Counted from the first letter of the stretch, positions 49,753-59,182 are shown. The stretch is DNA of 64,000 nucleotides from Corynebacterium kroppenstedtii (GCF_016894245.1 NZ_CP069792.1:1550001-1614000), one strand, 5' to 3'. Notes: generated from the sequence alone by a model not told the origin. Made by a program: numbers and translations.

Positions 49753-50871
49753 TCAAAAATTGGCACCGCGGTGATGGCGTGTGCGGAAGCGGCGGGTCTC
49801 CCCGGCCACCACAGACTGCGCCGTCGTAAGAATTTTGGTGGCATTTCCCACGCGGATTCTGGAAGAGGTCACTTTCTGAGCCGATGTATGGTCCAGAGCA
49901 TGAGCAAGCCTCAAAAAGAGAGCATATGCAGCGCGTACCCCGAGACGTGAGCTCGTGGGGAGGAGAGGAATAGCCTGGTGAGCGATAGATAAATCGCGAT
50001 ATATCTCAGTTAGGAAAGAATCTTTGGTCTCGTCATTGAGTGGCTGCCCATGCGCGAGGTAATCGCGATTCAGGCCGTCACGATCCGCCGCGTAATCCCG
50101 AAGAAAATTGATTTTTTGAAAGGCTGCTCCGAGATGGCGAGCACCCTGTTCCATCGTGTGACGGTCGGCGGACGACGGTGTTTCGTCGCGCAAGAAAATT
50201 GACAGGCACATGAGGCCAATGACTTCCGCCGAACCATAAATGTATGTGTCTCGGGCTGCGGCATCGTACACCGTCGTGGACTGTGGTGAGCGCTGGGTGC
50301 TGGAGAGCGACGATGCCGGGGTAGATGGGGAAGCAGACGTGGGAATATCAGCACGCATTGATTCGAAAAAGGCCGTGAGATGGTTATTTTTGATGTCGCA
50401 TGACCGCGCTGTGTCGGCAAACGCGTGAATGATCGGATCGGTCGAAAACCCGGTGGCCCAGCCTTCGTAAACACGTTGTTCATAATCGTTGAGGATGTCC
50501 CGAATGTGTTCTGGGGACAGGCCGTGTCCGCCTGCTGCGCCGTCGACAACCTCATCGGCCACGCGGACAATTCCGTAGAGATTGTGGATATCCTGCCGGA
50601 CTCGCGGGCCAAGGAGGCGCGTCGATAACGTGAACGACGTTGAGTATGTGTGTATTAGCCGGGAAGACAAGCGTGCCGCCACACGATCGTAGAGTTCAGC
50701 CGTGGAGGCGTAGAGACTAGCCCGAGCATCGTCATTTGGGCTGGGCGCATGGTTGCTCTCTGCGGTGGGCGCGTGGGTGCTCCCCGTGCGATCATGTTCC
50801 GCACGGTCATCGAGGGGCGTCATATCTTTCGACGGTTCGGTAGGCGGCTCCGAAGTCATAGAACCATTCAA
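49753..50871 (-). CDS. Phytoene/squalene synthase family protein
   Basis: Head-to-head condensation of isoprenyl diphosphates. The two Asp-rich motifs are present: RVADEVVD near residue 110 and NFLRDYAADRDGLNRDYL near 270. The N-terminus of about 55 residues is disordered and a Ser-rich insert lies near 195-215. No desaturase, isoprenyl synthase or cyclase gene is adjacent, so product (C30 or C40) and pathway are unclear. It sits upstream of the C-S lyase on the same strand, 100 bases away. The start ATG 50871 could be Met5. Confidence 0.88.
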   Translation of the reverse strand: MNGSMTSEPPTEPSKDMTPLDDRAEHDRTGSTHAPTAESNHAPSPNDDARASLYASTAELYDRVAARLSSRLIHTYSTSFTLSTRLLGPRVRQDIHNLYGIVRVADEVVDGAAGGHGLSPEHIRDILNDYEQRVYEGWATGFSTDPIIHAFADTARSCDIKNNHLTAFFESMRADIPTSASPSTPASSLSSTQRSPQSTTVYDAAARDTYIYGSAEVIGLMCLSIFLRDETPSSADRHTMEQGARHLGAAFQKINFLRDYAADRDGLNRDYLAHGQPLNDETKDSFLTEIYRDLSIAHQAIPLLPTSSRLGVRAAYALFLRLAHALDHTSAQKVTSSRIRVGNATKILTTAQSVVAGETRRFRTRHHRGANF

Positions 50872-50904
50872 TCACGTTTATGCCGGAAGGCTTGGGGCCT
50901 TTCG

Positions 50905-50932
50905 TGTGAGTAGTGATCTGTGAGTAGTGATC
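50905..50932. repeat. 14-bp tandem duplication
   Basis: TGTGAGTAGTGATC is present twice head to tail (50905-50918 and 50919-50932), 34 bases upstream of the phytoene synthase start codon. Confidence 0.85.
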
Positions 50933-51146
50933 ACGGACTCGTTGCATTACGAAGGCGTGCATAATGGGATCCGTCCATCAACGCCCCCACAAATAGGGCG
51001 CTTGATAACAATTGTTAACAAAGGTCATATGGGGACCGCTTGGCCCAGGGCCCTGTGACTAAGAACCTGTATCGAGGAGGAGCGGGTATCGCGCCATGAT
51101 GACCCATCCTGATGTATTAGCTTTATCTGGTGCAGCGTCGAGGGAT

Positions 51147-51164
51147 GTACACGATATCGTGTAC
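51147..51164. promoter_or_regulatory. 18-bp perfect palindrome, likely operator
   Basis: GTACACGATATCGTGTAC reads the same on both strands. It lies 25 bases before the small membrane gene and includes TATCGT, which could be a -10 box. This size and placement are typical of TetR- or GntR-type operators; the regulator is unknown. Confidence 0.6.
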
Positions 51165-51188
51165 GCTTCGTCCGTCTCTCCCTAGCCG

Positions 51189-51413
51189 TTGTCCCAGACC
51201 ATTGCGGACGCATGGAATTCGGCAGAACAGTGGATTACCTCTTTATCCGTGTGGGGCCAAGCACCCATCGTTATACCGATTGTCGTCGTCGTGTCGATGG
51301 GTGTGGCGTGGGTCGTTCTTCACCTTGTTGATAAGGTCGGTATACCGATCGAGAATGCTATTAACGATCGCAACCTGACAGCGGACGGCGATGATGGGAA
51401 GGAGGGCTCGTGA
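51189..51413 (+). CDS. Small single-pass membrane protein
   Basis: 74 residues with one hydrophobic segment (about 26-47, IVIPIVVVVSMGVAWVVLHLV) and a charged C-terminus. The start is a TTG without clear ribosome site, so the first residues are uncertain. No family was recognised. The stop overlaps the start of a second tiny membrane protein, which supports translation of both. Confidence 0.6.
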   Translation: MSQTIADAWNSAEQWITSLSVWGQAPIVIPIVVVVSMGVAWVVLHLVDKVGIPIENAINDRNLTADGDDGKEGS

Positions 51414-51490
51414 AGAATTCCCAGGTGAGAAACTTCCTCTTTCTCCTTATCGCGGTTATTGTGGTTGCCTACCTCGTAGCGCATTTCTGA
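51410..51490 (+). CDS. 26-residue membrane micropeptide
   Basis: GTG start at 51410 overlapping the previous stop (GTGA), behind an excellent AAGGAGGG site. The peptide is a short basic N-terminus (MKNSQVRN) and one hydrophobic helix ending in VAHF. It is too short for most gene finders. Function unknown; a partner of the preceding membrane protein is likely. It ends 7 bases before malQ on the other strand. Confidence 0.55.
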   Translation: MKNSQVRNFLFLLIAVIVVAYLVAHF

Positions 51491-51497
51491 GAGCACG

Positions 51498-53798
51498 CTA
51501 CCGCCGCGAGTGGAAATAGGATTGTGCCCACTCATCGGACCTAAATAGGTCCTCCAGCACCACTGCATTCCCATCATCGTCGCACAACGGAACCCTCCAG
51601 TTGGGATAGATATCCGCCGTGGTTCCCGGCTGGTTCTGTACTCGCCGATCGTGAACAATGTCGACCAAACTCGTGCAGGTCAGCGCAGCGGGCGACTCCG
51701 CCAGGAATTTATGAAGCCCAGCAATAATGGCCGCCGAATTCGGCCGTTCATCGCGCGCCAACCCCTCGTAGGACACGTCGGCGGGAGTTCCGTCGAAATC
51801 ACCATGCTCGCGCACCGTGTCGAGAACGCGGTTCTGCCACTCCAGATCGTTGGCATCCTCTTCTTTCGGATCCGACGTCAAAATTCCCAGCTTCTGACGC
51901 AGCGTCACGTGCTCGCCATCCAAGTATCCGGCGGTCGGGGGCAAATCGTGAGTCGTCACCGACGCCAAGCACAAGCGTCGATAATTCTCGGAGTGCCGCG
52001 GCGCATCGTTGTCATTTTCAAACCAGAGAATCGACGTCCCCATGATGCCGCGCGATTGCAAATAGTCTTGAACCCACGGCTCGAATGTGCCGAGATCCTC
52101 ACCGACAACGACGGCACCTACGCGTTCCGCCTCCAGCGCAAGAATGCCCACCATCGCCGCGTGGTCGTAGTTCACGTACGTCCCGGCGCGGGGATCAGCT
52201 GCTTCGCCAGGTGCAGGGCGGTGTATCCACCACAGGCGGAAGAGCCCCAGGATGTGGTCAACTCGGATGCCTCCGGCGTGACGGAGGACAGTGCGCAGCA
52301 GGTCACGCCATGGGCGATACCCTGCTTCCGCTAGCTTCCACGGGTGCCACGGGGGTTGGGACCAGTCCTGACCCATTTGGTTATACCCATCGGGCGGGGC
52401 TCCCACCGAACAATCCGGCGCTAGGTAGGGGGCCAGTGCTTCCGCATCTGATCCACCCGGGTGGACTCCCACCGCAAGATCAGCCATCAGCCCGAGGCTC
52501 ATTCCGCTATCACGAGCGGTCACGTCGGCTGCTTCCAGCTGCTCATCGACGATCCACTGGAGCCACTGGTAAAAGCCGACCCAATAGTTGCGCGGCGGGA
52601 ACGAATCGTCCTCACTGTCATGACCGAGCTTCTCACGCCACCACGGTTCTGACTGGTCAGCGCACCATTGTGCAAAGCGTGTGAGGCCCTCGCCCTCATG
52701 CTCAACAAAGGTATCGAACGCGTGTTGCCGCGTCGCCGACCGTTCGACGTCGTAAATGTCTTTCAAGCTCAGCAACTTGTCGGCATAAATAGGGTTCCGG
52801 TTGATATAGGCCGACGAGGTGTTCTCTGGGTAATGACGACGTCCCCGTTCCTGCAGTGCCTCGGCGGCATCGTCGGGAAGGTGGGCGGCCTCGGGGATCG
52901 CGCCGGGACGAATATAGATCGGGTTGATATAGCGACGCGTGGTGGGAAGATACGGTGAATCCTCCACCGGCGGCGCGGGTTCCGCTGCGTGAAGTGGGTT
53001 GGCCAGGATAAACGAGCTCCCCTGTTCTGCGGCATGGCGGGCGAGTGTACCCAAGGTGTAGAAATCCCCGATTCCCCAGGCCCCGGAATCGCGGACCGAA
53101 TAGAGCTGCGCCATCAAACCCGCTTGGGGATGAGCGCCGAGGTCGTCGGCGGCAGAGAGGCGGGAGGGCGTAATAATGAGGGTCGTTTCTGCCTGGCCGC
53201 GTGTGGGGGAGGAGGCATAAATGGTGTGCCATCCCAGTGGCAGGTCTTTCGGGACGGTAAATGACGCTTGCCCGTAGCTCGCCGCGCCAGAAGCATGAGC
53301 GGCCGCGCTTGCCCCGTCCGCGCCCGCGTCGAGTTTATTGCCCGTAAGTGGTTCGCCAGCATGGTTAACGGGATAATCGACGTGCCTCGCGGGGGTGAGA
53401 TCCTCAATTTGCTGGCAGTCGTATCGTCCCCCGTCTTCGGTGACTACCCAGACGTCCACAGGTTCGCCGTCGATAACGTGAACGGGGAAGGTGACGTCCT
53501 CGCCTTCGACTCCGATAACAGTGGGGGGAAGGGATCGGGTGGCTTCTTTGGTGTAAAAGTATTCGCTAGCTGCATCGATGCCGGCGTCGTCGTGGGAAAA
53601 ACTCAGGCCAAGGGCGTGCAGGGTGTTCTCGAGTGTTTCGTCGGCGACGTCCACGTGGGAGCCGCGATAGTCGGTGTAGGACGTTGCAACGCCACAGTGT
53701 GCGCTGAGGGAGCGGAGTTTTTCTGAGTAGGTCACGGGGCCATTCTTGCAGAAAGATGATGTCTGAACAGGCTCGCGTGGGGACGTAGCGGGGGTCAT
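51498..53798 (-). CDS. malQ: 4-alpha-glucanotransferase (amylomaltase)
   Basis: Transfers maltodextrin chains between glucans in maltose and glycogen metabolism. It belongs to glycoside hydrolase family 77: conserved blocks include ILANPLHAAEPAPPVEDSPY, YRPWRDLLRTVLRHAGGIRVDHILG and VVVGEDLGTFEPWVQDYL, with the catalytic Asp in RVDH and Glu in GEDLG. The N-terminal beta-rich region is typical of actinobacterial MalQ. The start is uncertain: ATG 53798 gives 766 residues, but a GTG at 53735 begins closer to homologous sequence (VTYSEKLRSL). Divergent from fadD. Confidence 0.93.
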   Translation of the reverse strand: MTPATSPREPVQTSSFCKNGPVTYSEKLRSLSAHCGVATSYTDYRGSHVDVADETLENTLHALGLSFSHDDAGIDAASEYFYTKEATRSLPPTVIGVEGEDVTFPVHVIDGEPVDVWVVTEDGGRYDCQQIEDLTPARHVDYPVNHAGEPLTGNKLDAGADGASAAAHASGAASYGQASFTVPKDLPLGWHTIYASSPTRGQAETTLIITPSRLSAADDLGAHPQAGLMAQLYSVRDSGAWGIGDFYTLGTLARHAAEQGSSFILANPLHAAEPAPPVEDSPYLPTTRRYINPIYIRPGAIPEAAHLPDDAAEALQERGRRHYPENTSSAYINRNPIYADKLLSLKDIYDVERSATRQHAFDTFVEHEGEGLTRFAQWCADQSEPWWREKLGHDSEDDSFPPRNYWVGFYQWLQWIVDEQLEAADVTARDSGMSLGLMADLAVGVHPGGSDAEALAPYLAPDCSVGAPPDGYNQMGQDWSQPPWHPWKLAEAGYRPWRDLLRTVLRHAGGIRVDHILGLFRLWWIHRPAPGEAADPRAGTYVNYDHAAMVGILALEAERVGAVVVGEDLGTFEPWVQDYLQSRGIMGTSILWFENDNDAPRHSENYRRLCLASVTTHDLPPTAGYLDGEHVTLRQKLGILTSDPKEEDANDLEWQNRVLDTVREHGDFDGTPADVSYEGLARDERPNSAAIIAGLHKFLAESPAALTCTSLVDIVHDRRVQNQPGTTADIYPNWRVPLCDDDGNAVVLEDLFRSDEWAQSYFHSRR

Positions 53799-53855
53799 TC
53801 TGCAGCCGTCGGGAAAATGAGTACTGCTTGTGGGGGTGGTGGTGGCCCGGATGTG

Positions 53856-53888
53856 GTGGGGGATAGCATTAATTATTTGATCCCCCAC
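53856..53888. repeat. 9-bp inverted repeat between malQ and fadD
   Basis: GTGGGGGAT (53856-53864) and ATCCCCCAC (53880-53888) flank a 15-base AT-rich spacer in a divergent intergenic region. No gene ends here, so an operator is more likely than a terminator. Confidence 0.6.
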
Positions 53889-53974
53889 ATTGAGTGGGAG
53901 GAATAGCGTAGATTATTCACCAATCACAAAAGTAGCGTAGGTCACACAGCCAGGTACTCGGAGGTTAATGAACA

Positions 53975-55807
53975 ATGCAAGAAAGCTCGACCAAGGCTCT
54001 CTACTCAGTGGGCGAGAATGAAACCTGTTTGACCGCAGTTCTGGATAACAATAAACGACGCCCCAAGCTGGCGTTATTCACTCGCCCCAAGAATTTTGAG
54101 TGGGTCAGCGTGACGTCCGAAGAGTTCATTGCCGAGGTCATGGCTGTGGCCAAGGGGCTTATTGCTAATGGCGTCGAGCATGGTGATCGTGTCGCGTTGC
54201 TGTCGGAAACGCGATACGAGTGGACGGTCATGGACTTCGCCATTTGGGCGGCGGGAGCAGTGACTGTCCCCATTTATGGTTCCTCGTCGGCAAGTCAGAT
54301 TCAGTGGATTATTGAGGATTCGGGAACCGTCTTCGCGATTACGGAAACTCGTGAGCACACCGAACTTATGCGGTTCTTGGAATTGGATAGTGACGGAAAA
54401 CCACGCCTAAAGGGTTCCCCTACTAAGCTCCGGCGCATTTTGGAATTTAATTCCTCGGCCTTAGATACCCTCGCTTTTGAAGGTCGTGATGTGTCCGATG
54501 ACGCCGTCTGGGAGCGTATCGATGCAACGAAATCCTCTGATTTAGCGAGTTTGGTGTATACCTCGGGTACCACTGGCCGACCGAAGGGGTGTCGGCTCAC
54601 CCACGCCAACTGGTTAGCCGAAGCGCGTTCTCTTTTGACTCATAATATTGCCCGGACCGTTGCCCGGCCCGGCATGCGGTATATTACTTTTCTTCCGCTA
54701 GCGCATGTGTTTGCACGGGCTATTTCCTTGGCAATGGCAATCGGTGGGGCACAGCAATCTCACTGGTCGGACTTTTCTACTATCAGTATCGAATTTCAGC
54801 GTGTTCAGCCGAACATGATCTTGGGGGTGCCACGAGTCTTTGAAAAAGTCCGTAATGGTGTGCAGGCACAGGCTAAGAGCAAAGGCCCATTAGGGGCTTT
54901 ACTGTTTTCGCGGGCAGAGGGGACAGCTATCCAGTACTCGAAGGCTTTAGATGGGGAAGGTCCATCACGGGTTCTGAAATGGCGGAGAGCCCTCTATGAT
55001 CGTCTGATCTACCGTAAGGTTCGTGCCGCCATGGGCGGGGCGGTTCAATATGGCATATCCGGTGGTTCGGCCATGAATTCTGAACTACTCCACTTCTTCC
55101 GGGGTATCGGAACCACCGTCTATGAAGGCTATGGTTTGACGGAATCAACCGCCGCATTTTGCGTCAATTATGACGACAACATCATCGGAACGGTGGGGCG
55201 CCCGTCGGGGGGCTGCACGGCGCGTATTTCTGACGAAGGCGAAGTATGCCTGAAAGGGCCCATTGTTTTTGATGGCTACTGGAATAATGACGAAGCAACC
55301 AACGAGTGCTTTGATGAGGATGGGTTTTTCCACACCGGCGATTTGGGGGAGATTCTCGACTCTGGTCACATCAAAATCACCGGACGAAAGAAAGAATTGT
55401 TGGTGACCGCGGGCGGCAAGAATGTGTCGCCGGGCCCGTTGGAAGATCGCATGCGCACGCACCCCCTGATCAGTCAAGTGATGCTTGTGGGAGATGGCCA
55501 GCCGTTCATCGGATGCCTTGTCACACTCGATGAAGTCGCCGTGGAAAAGTGGAAGCGCGACCACGGTGTTAATGACAATGTGAGCAACCGCGAGTTGCAC
55601 GCCAATCCGGTTTTGCGGGCGGAGATTCAGGATGCCATCAACGACGCCAATAGCACGGTGTCGCATGCGGAGGCGGTTAAGAAGTTCCATATCCTTGACC
55701 GCGATTTCACCGAGGAAGAAGGGGAACTGACCGCGACCTTGAAGGTCAAGCGGCATGTGGTGATGCAACATTTCGCTCGGGATATTGCGAACCTGTATCA
55801 GAAGTAA
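53975..55807 (+). CDS. Long-chain fatty acid-CoA ligase (FadD15 type)
   Basis: Activates fatty acids to acyl-CoA via acyl-AMP at the membrane. The AMP-binding motif is LVYTSGTTGRPKGCRLTH near residue 192-209; YGLTESTA, the TGDLGEI loop and the GRKKELLVTAGGKNVSPG catalytic hinge follow. The 610-residue length and overall pattern match mycobacterial FadD15. The ATG has GGAGG about 13 bases upstream. It is transcribed alone, divergent from malQ, and would be important in a lipid-dependent corynebacterium. Confidence 0.95.
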   Translation: MQESSTKALYSVGENETCLTAVLDNNKRRPKLALFTRPKNFEWVSVTSEEFIAEVMAVAKGLIANGVEHGDRVALLSETRYEWTVMDFAIWAAGAVTVPIYGSSSASQIQWIIEDSGTVFAITETREHTELMRFLELDSDGKPRLKGSPTKLRRILEFNSSALDTLAFEGRDVSDDAVWERIDATKSSDLASLVYTSGTTGRPKGCRLTHANWLAEARSLLTHNIARTVARPGMRYITFLPLAHVFARAISLAMAIGGAQQSHWSDFSTISIEFQRVQPNMILGVPRVFEKVRNGVQAQAKSKGPLGALLFSRAEGTAIQYSKALDGEGPSRVLKWRRALYDRLIYRKVRAAMGGAVQYGISGGSAMNSELLHFFRGIGTTVYEGYGLTESTAAFCVNYDDNIIGTVGRPSGGCTARISDEGEVCLKGPIVFDGYWNNDEATNECFDEDGFFHTGDLGEILDSGHIKITGRKKELLVTAGGKNVSPGPLEDRMRTHPLISQVMLVGDGQPFIGCLVTLDEVAVEKWKRDHGVNDNVSNRELHANPVLRAEIQDAINDANSTVSHAEAVKKFHILDRDFTEEEGELTATLKVKRHVVMQHFARDIANLYQK

Positions 55808-55978
55808 CCACCCCTCGGCGCGCCGCAGTGCAATGGGCTACTCACTGCCTTATGGTTATCCCCGTCCCTATTTGATACCGGTTGTGCAGGGTGATCAGCC
55901 GCCCGGAAACAGTGATTTCCAGCATGATTTCTCCTGCTCCCATCGCCTGGTTCGGTCGATTCTGTGAGGAGTTCGCCT

Positions 55979-56692
55979 GTGCTTGAAGAGTCTCCCGCTC
56001 GGTGTAGCGCCACGGAAAGGCTTCGCGAGCTCACTCAGGAGGTATCCGATATCGGCGACGAGGTCGCCACATATATCGATAACATTGGCGAAGCCCTGGC
56101 CGACTGGGATGCAGATCTTGCCGACGATTGCCTCGAAGAATGTGACGTCATTATCCGGGAGGCCCGCGAGGATATTCGCAGCGTTGTGCCTGAACTCGAC
56201 GGAATTCGTCGCGCGTTGACGTCGGGACTAAAAAGTGGGGTGCTCTCGGCAGGACCAGGGGCACGGGAACGCTCAGGTCGTCCGATGACGGGTCTACGGG
56301 ATGAGCCGAGCAAGGTCACTGTGGAATCGCTGACTCATCGTTTTCCCATCCCGACGGTGGTGGATGCGGACGCAGTGAGCACCGCATTGACGAGTCGTAC
56401 AGAGACCGCGTCAGGATTGTGCGCCGATGTGGCGAATTGGGTGGAGTACCAGACAAACTTGGCCGTGGACGATGCGTCATCAACCAATTTGTCGATAGTT
56501 TTCGCGCGGGCCTACGACCATGTGGTTAGCGCCATTGATGCGTGGAAGAACACCGTGGCCTGGCCTTATCCGCCGTTTACTCGCATGATGCGGGGGACCT
56601 GTCCGCCGCCGTTTTTGGAAGAGCGTGCGCGGGTTGACCGTATCGTGGCGAGTGTGGCGTCGCGCCGCCAAGGTGGCCATTTTGCCTCCTGA
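55979..56692 (+). CDS. Unknown helical protein upstream of hemW
   Basis: 237 residues, not recognised. The first 75 residues are acidic and probably helical or coiled-coil (ERLRELTQEVSDIGDEVATY). No signal peptide or membrane segment is seen. GTG 55979 is chosen because GAGGAG lies 8 bases before it; GTG 55964 would overlap that site. It overlaps hemW by 11 bases, so the two genes are coupled. Confidence 0.75.
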   Translation: MLEESPARCSATERLRELTQEVSDIGDEVATYIDNIGEALADWDADLADDCLEECDVIIREAREDIRSVVPELDGIRRALTSGLKSGVLSAGPGARERSGRPMTGLRDEPSKVTVESLTHRFPIPTVVDADAVSTALTSRTETASGLCADVANWVEYQTNLAVDDASSTNLSIVFARAYDHVVSAIDAWKNTVAWPYPPFTRMMRGTCPPPFLEERARVDRIVASVASRRQGGHFAS

Positions 56693-57854
56693 GAAGAATG
56701 ATTCTTTTGGGGTTTATATTCACGTCCCTTTTTGTGTGACTCGCTGCGGCTACTGCGATTTCAATACTTACACGCCGAAGGAATTGGGTGTTCGTGATGA
56801 CGCATCATCGCCTGTCCTCCAATACCTCGACGCTGTTGAGCGTGAACTCTCCCGAGCTGCAGAGCGTTATCACCTGCCACCAGCCGATACAGTGTTCGTC
56901 GGGGGAGGGACGCCATCGCTGCTGGGAGCACAGGGGTTGGCACGGGTACTCAACGCCGTGCGCTCGTCGATGGGCTTGAGCTCAGGAGCAGAGGTGACGA
57001 CGGAGGCCAATCCGGAGTCCACTTCGCCAGAGTTCTTTTCGGGACTCCGCGAGGCTGGTTTTACCCGAGTGAGTTTGGGCATGCAGTCGGCCTCGGAGAA
57101 AGTGCTTCGGGTGTTGGACAGGCGTCACACTCCCGGTAGGCCGGTTGCTGCTGCTCAGGAGGCGCGCCGGGCGGGGTTCGAGCACGTCAACCTTGACCTC
57201 ATTTATGGCACGCCCGGGGAAGTGGACGATGACGTCAAGCGCTCGGTTGATGCGGTTCTTAGCGCGGATGTTGATCACGTCTCGGCCTATTCGCTGATCA
57301 TCGAGCGGGGAACGGCGATGTTCCGCAAAGTGCGCCACGGTGAGCTGACCGAAACCGATGAGGACACCTTGGCCCGTCGGTACGGCATTATCGACGACGC
57401 TCTGAGTGGGCGGGGTTTTTCCTGGTACGAAGTCTCCAACTGGTCGCGTCCGGGCGGTGAGTGCCGCCACAACTTGGTTTATTGGCGCGACGGCGACTGG
57501 TGGGGTGCCGGCCCGGGCGCGCACGGCCACATCGGCAACCAGAGGTTTGTTAATGTCAAACATCCCGCCCGCTACTCTGCGATGATCAGCCAGAGCGAGG
57601 ACGCGCTTGCCTTGAAGGGCGTCGAGGATTTAACCCCCTCTGAACGCCATGAGGAGCGCGTAATGTTGGCCTTGCGGTTGGCCGAGGGGATCGAGGAATC
57701 CCAGCTGCCTGAATCAACAACATCATGCGTGCAGCGGTTTATTGATGACGGGTTGTTGTGGCGTCCTTCTCCCGATCGGGTGGCGGTCACGAATCGTGGG
57801 CGTTTATTAGCGGATGGGATCATCACCGATATCCTGGTGAGTGAAGATAGCTAG
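56682..57854 (+). CDS. hemW: HemW, radical SAM coproporphyrinogen III oxidase-like protein
   Basis: HemW binds haem and a 4Fe-4S cluster and acts as a haem chaperone; older annotations say oxygen-independent coproporphyrinogen oxidase. The radical SAM motif is HVPFCVTRCGYCDFNTY near residues 14-30, followed by VFVGGGTPSLL, TEANPES and VSLGMQSA. There is no fourth N-terminal cysteine of true HemN. The start appears to be a TTG at 56682 with AAGGTGG upstream; the ATG at 56625 lies within the previous gene with no homologous sequence. hrcA follows. Confidence 0.94.
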   Translation: MPPEKNDSFGVYIHVPFCVTRCGYCDFNTYTPKELGVRDDASSPVLQYLDAVERELSRAAERYHLPPADTVFVGGGTPSLLGAQGLARVLNAVRSSMGLSSGAEVTTEANPESTSPEFFSGLREAGFTRVSLGMQSASEKVLRVLDRRHTPGRPVAAAQEARRAGFEHVNLDLIYGTPGEVDDDVKRSVDAVLSADVDHVSAYSLIIERGTAMFRKVRHGELTETDEDTLARRYGIIDDALSGRGFSWYEVSNWSRPGGECRHNLVYWRDGDWWGAGPGAHGHIGNQRFVNVKHPARYSAMISQSEDALALKGVEDLTPSERHEERVMLALRLAEGIEESQLPESTTSCVQRFIDDGLLWRPSPDRVAVTNRGRLLADGIITDILVSEDS

Positions 57855-57922
57855 CGGGTTCTCAGAGCTAGCGGCCTGTCACGAGGGCCACGGTTGGTCG
57901 ACGACACGATAAGGAGGTACTG

Positions 57923-58945
57923 ATGGCTGGAACTCAAGAACGCCGTGCTGAGGTGTTGCGGGCCATCGTGACCGATTACATTACGTCGCGGGAACCGGTG
58001 GGCTCGAAGTCGTTGGTCGAGCGGCATAAATTGGGTGTGTCATCAGCGACGATTCGCAATGACATGGGCGTGTTGGAAGCGGAAGGCTACATCACGCAGC
58101 AGCACGCTAGTTCCGGGCGCATTCCCACGGAGAAGGGCTACCGGGCTTTCGTCGACACGATCCATGACATTAAGCCCTTGTCCAGGGCGGAGCATCGCGC
58201 CATTTTGTCGTTCCTTCAAGATGGTGTTGATTTGGAGGATGTTTTACGACGCAGCGTTCAGTTGCTCGCCCAGTTGACCAGGCAAGTTGCTGTGGTTCAA
58301 GTGCCGACCCTGACCGTCAGCCATGTCAAGCACTGCGAAATCGTGCAGCTGACGCCTCACCGCCTTCTCTTGGTGTTAATTACGGACACGGGACGTGTGG
58401 AACAGCGGAATGTGGAGGTCACGTCGGAAATTCCGACTGAGGATGTCCCGCGCGTTCGCGACGCGGTGAACCGTGCGTTGAGCGGCAAAACCCTGGCGGA
58501 AGCTCCGGACGCGATGGAATCGTTGGTGGCTCATGCACCGCGTGAACTGCGTTCTGTCATTGTTGCGTGTGCCACTGTCATCGTCGAGACACTCGTTGAT
58601 CGGCCTTCCGACCGTCTGATTCTTGCCGGGGCGTCGAATTTGACCCGTACCCAGGAGGGATCCAACGCGTTGCGGCCCGTGTTAGAGGCTCTTGAGGAGC
58701 AAGTGGTGGTGTTGAAACTGCTGGCCGCTGCTCGGGATTTGGAGTCCGTACACGTGTCCATCGGCGAGGAGAACGAAACTGAAGAGCTCCGCGGCGCGTC
58801 CATCGTGTCTGCTGGGTATGGCGGTGCGGCTGAGCGGCTGGGTGGCTTAGGTGTCGTTGGGCCAACATTTATGGATTATCCAGGTACGATGTCGCACGTT
58901 GCCGTCGTCGCTAAGTATGTTGGCGACGTTCTCCGCGGGGAGTGA
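57923..58945 (+). CDS. hrcA: Heat-inducible transcription repressor HrcA
   Basis: Represses chaperone genes by binding CIRCE elements, assisted by GroEL. The N-terminal winged helix contains [31 protein letters not shown] (residues 17-47); the GAF-like and dimer regions follow. The site AAGGAGG precedes the ATG. A CIRCE element lies 90 bases behind the gene, in front of dnaJ, so HrcA probably controls dnaJ and groEL elsewhere; hrcA itself has no CIRCE before it. Confidence 0.96.
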   Translation: MAGTQERRAEVLRAIVTDYITSREPVGSKSLVERHKLGVSSATIRNDMGVLEAEGYITQQHASSGRIPTEKGYRAFVDTIHDIKPLSRAEHRAILSFLQDGVDLEDVLRRSVQLLAQLTRQVAVVQVPTLTVSHVKHCEIVQLTPHRLLLVLITDTGRVEQRNVEVTSEIPTEDVPRVRDAVNRALSGKTLAEAPDAMESLVAHAPRELRSVIVACATVIVETLVDRPSDRLILAGASNLTRTQEGSNALRPVLEALEEQVVVLKLLAAARDLESVHVSIGEENETEELRGASIVSAGYGGAAERLGGLGVVGPTFMDYPGTMSHVAVVAKYVGDVLRGE

Positions 58946-59034
58946 GTGGAGTTGGCCATGAGTTTCGTTGCAGAGCCCGCGTCGTGAAGATTCCAGAATG
59001 CGCAATCATGTGGATGATTCTGGACTGGCGAAAA

Positions 59035-59061
59035 CTAGCACTCTAAGTGCAAGAGTGCTAA
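59035..59061 (+). promoter_or_regulatory. CIRCE operator (HrcA site) upstream of dnaJ
   Basis: CTAGCACTC (59035-59043), nine bases, then GAGTGCTAA (59053-59061). This matches the CIRCE consensus TTAGCACTC-N9-GAGTGCTAA with one change (first T to C). It is 120 bases before dnaJ and behind hrcA. Confidence 0.92.
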
Positions 59062-59182
59062 AACTGAGCACAAGTGGAAGAACGTAGTATTGGCGCGAGA
59101 TTCCCCGCTTTTAACCTCTATTAAATTGTGAAAAAAGCTAACCCCTGAACACTGACGTAGGTAAACAAGGAGTACGTGAGCT

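Larger units (their letters stand above)
50872..51188. other. Intergenic region with repeat and palindrome
   Basis: Non-coding between the divergent phytoene synthase gene and the small membrane genes. It contains a 14-bp tandem repeat and an 18-bp perfect palindrome, listed separately. Confidence 0.6.
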
